From assembly GCA_021018995.1 (NCBI GenBank), contig CM037590.1:67117597-67181596 (forward strand): 64,000 bases of DNA, given 5' to 3'. Shown here piece after piece: positions 57,833 through 64,000 of this stretch. Source of the DNA: Chloranthus sessilifolius. Taxonomy: Eukaryota; Streptophyta; Magnoliopsida; Chloranthales; Chloranthaceae. The notes beneath the pieces were generated by a model. It was not told the DNA's origin and did no database searches. It saw nothing but the letters and a program-made list of their open reading frames with translations. The position numbers and the translations under genes are program-made. Within the stretch, counting starts at the first letter, position 1. Each line of letters begins with the position of its first letter.

Positions 57833-60800
57833 TTTTCTTTTGCTCGTTCCGACGAAGCCAAAAAGGACCCGGCTGCGAATTTGATTCCGACTTACCTATT
57901 GGCGGAATGGAATCCGCAACCGTCACTCGTACCGCCACCTCCTACTCCACCAACATCACCACCATAAGCTCCCATACCACCACCCGGCGAGGTCGAAATC
58001 ACAGAAGAGATATGGTGTTATGCATTCCTGAAGCCGAAGCAAGGGATGGCCTCCAACGATGACTAAGGAATAGGACTAGTTTAGGATTTAGATTTTTAGT
58101 CTTTTAGAGTTTATTTTCTTTTCATGTTTTAAATTATGATATTTTTAGATTATGTTTTAGATTAGGTTATTTTCTTTAAATTTTCAATAAGGGTAATAAA
58201 TTGCACCAGTTTAATAAAAGTTTAATTTAGTTAAATATTTGTGTTTTAAATTTTAATCATGATACCTTTCACTTGATCTATCTTCTTGGTCCTAGATTGC
58301 ATTTAATAGATTTAGGGGGGTCTCAGCGACTTTCCAGATATCAATCCAATGAGGACATTGGAAGATTCAGGTTTGGGGGTGTTGTATTTGCAATGGGCGT
58401 CAATATTTAAAAATAATAATAATAATAAAAATTAAAAAAAAAAATCATTGAGAAAAAAATATATATTTCAAGGGCTATTTTCAGAATCAAAGAGAGTAGG
58501 AGTCAATCGATTGAGACCGGAGTCTCAATCAATCGATTGATAACCATCAGCCCTATTGGAATCGTGTATCAGTCAATCGATTGACCGATCTCCTGTAAAC
58601 TTATAAATTCTGAATTTTACTCTCATATTCTTAAATTGTTAATGACCGAAAAATTGTAAAGAAATTGTCATCACACCATGGTTGTCCTACAAATGTTCAT
58701 TAATTTCAATATGTGTTGAAAGATAATTTTCATGATTCATGTCCTGAAAAAAAAAATTTGTATCATCACCATGCTTTAATTTCAAAATCTGATAATTAAG
58801 TCTAAAACTTGAAATCCTAATATCCCAAAGAAAGACTAAAACCCAGTAAGCTTTATAACTTTTGCCTCATTTTTTATGAATGCTAAAAATTTTCGAAGTA
58901 TCTTTTAAACTTCATGCTTAATTGTTAAAATCTCATATACTTTATCTTTAATTTATCGATTTCACATGTTTTATATCATTACACTAGAATACATTGTGTG
59001 AAAACTCATGGCAAATAAGCATCATTACTATCATGAGAGGAGATTATCAAAGGCCATCGTTGGCTCGTTTGTGCCCAAAATATCCCACCATATGTTGATT
59101 TATCTTGTTGCAACCCCTTTGAGCCCTAATTGAAAAATTTTGCCCTAAAATATTTCATGTTAAGCTATATCAACCATATCCTACACCAATTTGAAAAAGA
59201 AAACCTTATCCTTCAATCTCTGAGAAATTAGGGATAAGAGCAAGAAAGGAAATAAAGAATTATGACAATAGTACTACAAAGAGTATATGGCAAAAAAATA
59301 TAAAAGGAGAGAGAAAGAAAAAGAAATTATATCTTAGTGCAAGAGGTAGAGAAGTATGTAAAGATGGTGGTAAAAAAAAAAAAAAAAAAAGCGAAAAGTG
59401 ATAAAAAGGAAAAGATTCTGAAAAAATCGAAAAAGAAAGTGCGAAAAATCAGAAAATCAATTGTGTTTCTTTTTTCGATTTCTCAGAGAAATTTGAATCT
59501 AATTTCTCCTTCCTTTCTTAACCTTCACCTGAGTGCCATTACAACCTTGAAAAATACCTTTTTGATCCAATAATGAGTGGTAAATTCCTTGTCGAGAGTG
59601 ATAGCATAATGTCTATGGTGCGTGGTATATGCATGCTTAGAATACAAATATCTTTCACCATGAGATTCCTTATTTTAATTCTTTGATGCCCCGTTTTTCT
59701 TATAACATGTGAGATTTTTCTACTTTGTATTGTAACTCCATCTCACATATGAATTGGATATAAATTATTTATCAGTGCGATTTTATTTTGAGTGCATATC
59801 CATAGTGAGGATTGAGTCTAGGCATGGGATCTAAAGGCTCTTAGTTTAAACTTATTCTCAAATGAAAGAATTTTAGCAATGATAACAACATGATACTCTG
59901 GGCAGAAATCATGAATTATTGGAAAAACAACGAATTGAATTGAATGAGCATTAATAAAATGAGCATGGCCAGAAGCATCTTAAAAGTATTCACGGACATT
60001 TGACTATTTAAGGGCATATGACTAAAATTCTAGAATTTATTAATTTATGAAGTTTGTAGGTATCTTTACTGAAAACCTTCAAGAGACGCCACTCCTCCAC
60101 TAGGGATCACCTAGGGGTTTAAAGGCTTATTGCATAGGCTAAATGCAATCATGCTCCCTACGAAAGTGGTATTCATTTTATTTATTAGTTAATTTTTTTT
60201 TTTATCTTTACTCGAGGACTAGCAAAGTGTAGGTTTGAGGGTATGATCGATGTCGAAATGTGATTATATTTCGCACCTTAATTCCTACATTTAGCTATCC
60301 GATGAAAGCATCTAATGACTGTTATATAGTTTTGGTAATTACAGGTGTTTTTGACCATTGGATCTTCAAAGAGCATAAAAGAAGATAATTAAAAGTTATA
60401 CAAGAACCGTTGACTAAGAGGTCAACAGAAGCATCAAAATCCATGAAAACAAGTGATTGGCCTAGCATCCATTAGAAGAATGAAGACCTTACACCTATGA
60501 GTTAATCAATTGAGAGATTGTTCTCAATCGATTGACAAGGACAACTTTTTCCCTCCACTTCAAATTTGAATTTAATCAATTTAGACTCAATCGATTGAGA
60601 ACAATCTCTCAATTGATTGACACATAGGTGTAATGTCTCCCTTCTTCTAATGGATGCTAGGTCAATCACTTGTTTTCATGAATTTAGTCAATTCGAATTT
60701 AGTCAATTGAGAATAGATTCTCAATCGATTTAAACTATTATAGAAATTGTCTTGTCAGCTCTTATATAAACAAAGCTACGGCTTAGGGTTAGGGGTTGAC

Positions 60801-60910
60801 TTTTTGGCTCTTGTTCTGTTCCCTCTTTTCCTTTAATTTTCTTCTTCTCTTAGTAGATTGTATTTAGGTTTTATAATTATTTTCTTTTACCATTTTTGGA
60901 ACTTAATTTG
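57833..60910 (+). mobile_element. Remnant resembling an Athila/Tat-type LTR retrotransposon (tentative)
   Basis: No intact gene. About 57860-58065 encodes a Pro-rich tail in one frame. Two stretches resemble polypurine/3' regions of Athila/Tat elements: AGGTTTGGGGGTGTTG at 58369-58384, and CTCGAGGACTAGCAAAGTGT followed by AGGTTTGAGGGTATGATCG (60200-60248), after which TTTCGCACCTTAATTCC may be LTR. TCAATCGATTGA palindromes lie near 58500-58580 and 60500-60740. Low-complexity parts: AT-rich at 58400-58445, A-rich at 59330-59470. The class assignment rests on general resemblance only. Confidence 0.45.
60442..60680. repeat. Long foldback: 94-nt inverted arms, 51-nt loop
   Basis: Arms 60442-60535 and 60587-60680 are inverted copies with six mismatches by eye. 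Transcribed RNA would form a near-perfect hairpin about 94 bp long. It lies in the part of the remnant that may be its LTR. Confidence 0.88.
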
Positions 60911-62917
60911 TGTGACGACCCGACTTTTCCAATCCCTAAGGTATAGGAAAGGCCGATCCATCAACTTATTGATTTCTCAATAAGCCGTAACAAACAGAAG
61001 CCTACAACATATCAAAGATCTAAAGACAGAGGCAAAGCATATAATATTCCAAAACAAAAGTTTTCTATAACAAAAATATATCACTGTGAGGAACCAAGAA
61101 GATCCACCGGTGATGGCCAATCCAACACCTAAAATAGTGGTTCACAACAATGGTTCCTCGAGTGATATCAAAAGAACCAAAATAATGGCCTAGGGCCCAA
61201 TATTTAAAATAATATTCTGGCAAAAGTACCAAAAATAAGGAATCTAGGATCAAGGGAAAAACTCCTCAGCTGGCATGTCCAATTCCTCCTCGGGAATGTA
61301 ATCGGAGTCCTCCAGATCCTCTGACCCAAGGTCAGTCTCAGCACCTGTGACGTATAGTCGGGGATGAGCTAACTGCAAAGCCCAATAGAGGAAACAAATC
61401 TATTTGCATTTTATTATAAGTAAAGGTTTTCAAAAGACAGAAGTCGGATCAAATATGATTTTCAAATGATGCTTTGCAACTAAAATTCCAGTTCTAATCC
61501 TGAGTCAAAACTGATAACGTGAGTCTAATGTGCTTGAAATCTGCGGAATTAGCATGCTTCTTGTCTTAAATTTATAACTTAATTTTATCTCCCAAATTTC
61601 CTATAGCATGAGAGCAGACTACGTAACCGATGGGAAAACCCTACTGACCATCGTCGTTCATGAACCCATTTTTTAAAGTGCAACAAGCCCCTACGCTATG
61701 AGGGAAACTTGCGCCAAAGTAATACCGTCAACACGGTTGGTAAAATCTACGGCATCGTCCGTATGAACCCCAAATCGAATGCAAATGCTAACATATATCA
61801 AGGCTTATTATTCATAACTTAATACTTTTTTTTTGAAGTTCTGATTCAAAGTTCGGATTCAAAGATTAACTGAGGCTCTAAGGTTCGAATTTCAAAGTTC
61901 TCAATCATAACAAAGTTTCCAATTTCATATTTGTGTCATATATTCAGAGTTTTATTCATGCTGTGTATAACAGAATTTCAAAATTATGCTTCTTAAATGA
62001 AACAGTCAAAAACAGTTTATACATATAATCCAATGCAAATCAAATATAGGGTTCCCCTACCTCAACAAAGAAGATTTAAAATCATGCACAAGCAGTCCTC
62101 ACCAAGGACTCCTAACAGTCAAAACCTACATATATTAACACTCTCAGTGTTAATATAGAACCAAAAATCAAACCAAAAGCTTGTCGAGAAAAAATTCAAT
62201 AAAAATTTCAAATGCCAAAAACAGGATAGAATTCGACCCTCGAATTCAAATTCGTGGGTCGAATTTGAAATTCGATGGTCGAATTCAATTTCGACCCTCG
62301 AATTTAAAAAAAAAACTCATCAGTCACAAAAACTTGAAAATCGACCCTCGATTTTCAATTCGATGGTCGATTTCCAAATTCGACCCTCGAATTGGAAATC
62401 GACCCTCGATTTCCAAAAATTGCTTCAGGCACTAAAAATACAAATTTCGACTGTCGATTTTCAAATCGATGGTCGAATTCCAATTTCGACCCTCGATTTG
62501 AAAATCGACCCTCGAATTTCTCTGGTTCTGTGGCTGTCAACTTTTCATGTCTTGATTCTTTCTCTCATATTCAACCACAACCATCTGATTTATAATTAAC
62601 CCTACTTATTCAAATCTAAACAAAACATAAATTAAATTGACACAAGGAGGTTTCAAGGACCTACCTCTTGTAGTTTAAACCATTGCCTCCGTTGCACCAA
62701 TCACGCACCGGAACCAATCGTCGAAGCTTAACGGCTTAGAACTTCAAATTAGTTCATCATTCTAATGAGGTGGCCACTCAAACCTCTCCTCAGTGCATAG
62801 GACAGATCCCTCTTTTTTATTAATATCCACTCCCCTATCCTTCTCTTCCAATAGCTCAAACCGATCAGAACTTCAATACAGAGTTTATCAACCGTAGGGA
62901 TGGGGAGGGAATGTTCA
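60911..62917 (-). mobile_element. LTR, minus strand, interrupted by the next LTR
   Basis: Minus-strand end TGTGACGACCCG at 60911. Hairpin 61090-61157; acidic frame 61250-61344 (LEDSDYIPEEELDMPAEEFF, TGA; fully open in phase 1 after the acceptor CAG); core block 61615-61755; array of TTCGACCCTCGAATT / TCGATGGTCGAATT pairs (62230-62520). Sequence stops at 62917, where an almost identical LTR begins, so it was cut by that insertion and its start lies beyond the window. Confidence 0.85.
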
Positions 62918-64000
62918 TGTGACAACCCGACTTTTCCAATCCCTAAGGTATAGGAAAGGCCGGTTCATCAACTTATTGATTTCTCAATAAGCCGTAACAA
63001 ACAGAAGCCGGCAACATAACAAAGATCTAAAGATAGAGGTAAAGCATATAATATTCCAAAATAAAAGCTTTCTATAACAAAAATATATCACTGTGAGGAA
63101 CCAAGAAGAACCACCGGTGATGGCCAATCCAACACCTAAAATAGTGGTTCACAATAATGGTTCCTCGAGTGATATCAAAAGAACCAAAATAATGGCCTAG
63201 GGCCCAATATTCAAAATAATATTCTGGCAAAAGTACCAAAAATAAGGAATCTAGGATCAAGGGAAAAACTCCTCAACTGGTATGTCTAATTCCTCCTCGG
63301 GAATGTAATCGGAGTCCTCCAGATCCTCTGATCCAAGGTCAGTCTCAGCACCTGTGACGTATAGTCGGGGATGAGCTAACAGCAAAGCCCAATAGAGGAA
63401 ACAAATCTATTTGCATTTTATTATAAGTAAAGGTTTTCAAAAGACAGAAGTCGGATCAAATATGATTTTCAAATGATGCTTTGCAACTAAAATTCCAGTT
63501 CTAATCCTGAGTCAAAACTGATAACGTGAGTCTAATGTGCTTGAAATCTGCGGAATTAGCATGCTTCTTGTCATAAATTTATAACTTAATTTTATCTCCC
63601 AAATTTCCTATAGCATGAGGGCAGACTACGTAACCGATGGGAAAACTCTACTGACCATCGTCGTTCATGAACCCATTTTCTGAAGTGCAACAAGCCCCTA
63701 CGCTATGAGGGAAACTTGCGCCAAAGTAATACCGTCAACACGGTTGGTAGAAACTAGGGCATCGTCCGTATGAACCCCAAATCGAATGCAAATGCTAACA
63801 TATATCAAGGCTTATTATTTATAACTTAATACTGATTTTTCAAAGTTCTGATTCAAAGATTAACTGAGGTTCTAAGGTTCGAATTTCAAAGTTCTCAATC
63901 ATAACAAAGTTTCCAATTTCATATTTGTGTCATATATTCAAAGTTTTATTCATGCTGTGTATAACAGAATTCCAAAATTATGCTTCTTAAATGAAACAGT
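62918..64000 (-). mobile_element. LTR, minus strand, runs off the window end
   Basis: Begins TGTGACAACCCG (one change from the usual CGACCCG) and is nearly the same as 60911-61985. Hairpin 63097-63164; acidic frame 63257-63351 (31 codons including TGA, open in phase 1); core block about 63625-63760. GTTCA at 62913-62917 is the expected target duplication; its partner should lie right of the window. Confidence 0.88.

Noticed and set aside
57793..58062. 89-codon open frame across the C LTR break
   Set aside because: It begins inside the truncated LTR and crosses the junction; a Pro-rich reading in another frame fits better.
59337..59573. Open frame coding a Lys-rich peptide
   Set aside because: It results from an A/G-rich low-complexity stretch; no start context, homology or neighbouring exon supports it.

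Overview
The window is nuclear DNA from a flowering plant, most likely a eudicot. It holds one intact gene, a two-exon polyol/sugar transporter of the major facilitator superfamily, surrounded by nested LTR retrotransposons. The species cannot be told from sequence alone. No prokaryotic operons, rRNA, tRNA or CRISPR arrays were seen.

Layout. 1-1534: minus-strand LTR fragment. 1535-20972: Ty3/gypsy element B (plus), split by the complete element A (2503-14875, duplication GGATA). 20973-23329: an LTR remnant and a truncated minus-strand Ty1/copia element. 23330-25136: non-coding, with two CACTA-type MITEs. 25268-27353: the transporter gene. 27510-35041: several minus-strand LTR pieces, with a plus-strand solo LTR (29968-32245, duplication CCTGT) inside one. 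35042-57832: element C (plus), whose 5' LTR is split by the complete minus-strand element D (36148-46075, duplication AAAAA) and whose interior holds a solo LTR (52544-54837, duplication ATTTT). 57833-60910: remnant resembling Athila/Tat elements, with a 94-nt-armed foldback. 60911-64000: two nearly identical minus-strand LTRs, the second inserted into the first.

How the parts work together. A, B, C and D are chromovirus-type Ty3 elements, probably Tekay/Del-like: initiator-Met-tRNA primer site, Gag with zinc knuckles, a DPGS protease, RT, RNase H, integrase with a GPY/F and chromodomain-like tail, and a polypurine tract after a conserved TTTCGAGGACGAAAATTCC block. All copies are broken by stops or frameshifts.

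The unusual biology is in what these elements share beyond gag-pol. (1) A third gene after pol in A, B and C. (2) Arrays of a family-specific palindrome, with the same motif both in an element's LTR and just upstream of its third gene. (3) A short acidic reading frame inside almost every LTR, preceded by a splice-acceptor-like site; in A it is in phase with a donor at the end of the third gene. (4) A GT-AG intron at the Gag/protease junction in three elements, and a second intron in integrase only in A and B. (5) Conserved non-coding blocks: an LTR hairpin, an LTR core block and a 3' UTR block. Together these suggest retroelements that depend on splicing and carry an accessory protein with possible cis-acting RNA or DNA sites. 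That functional reading is inference.
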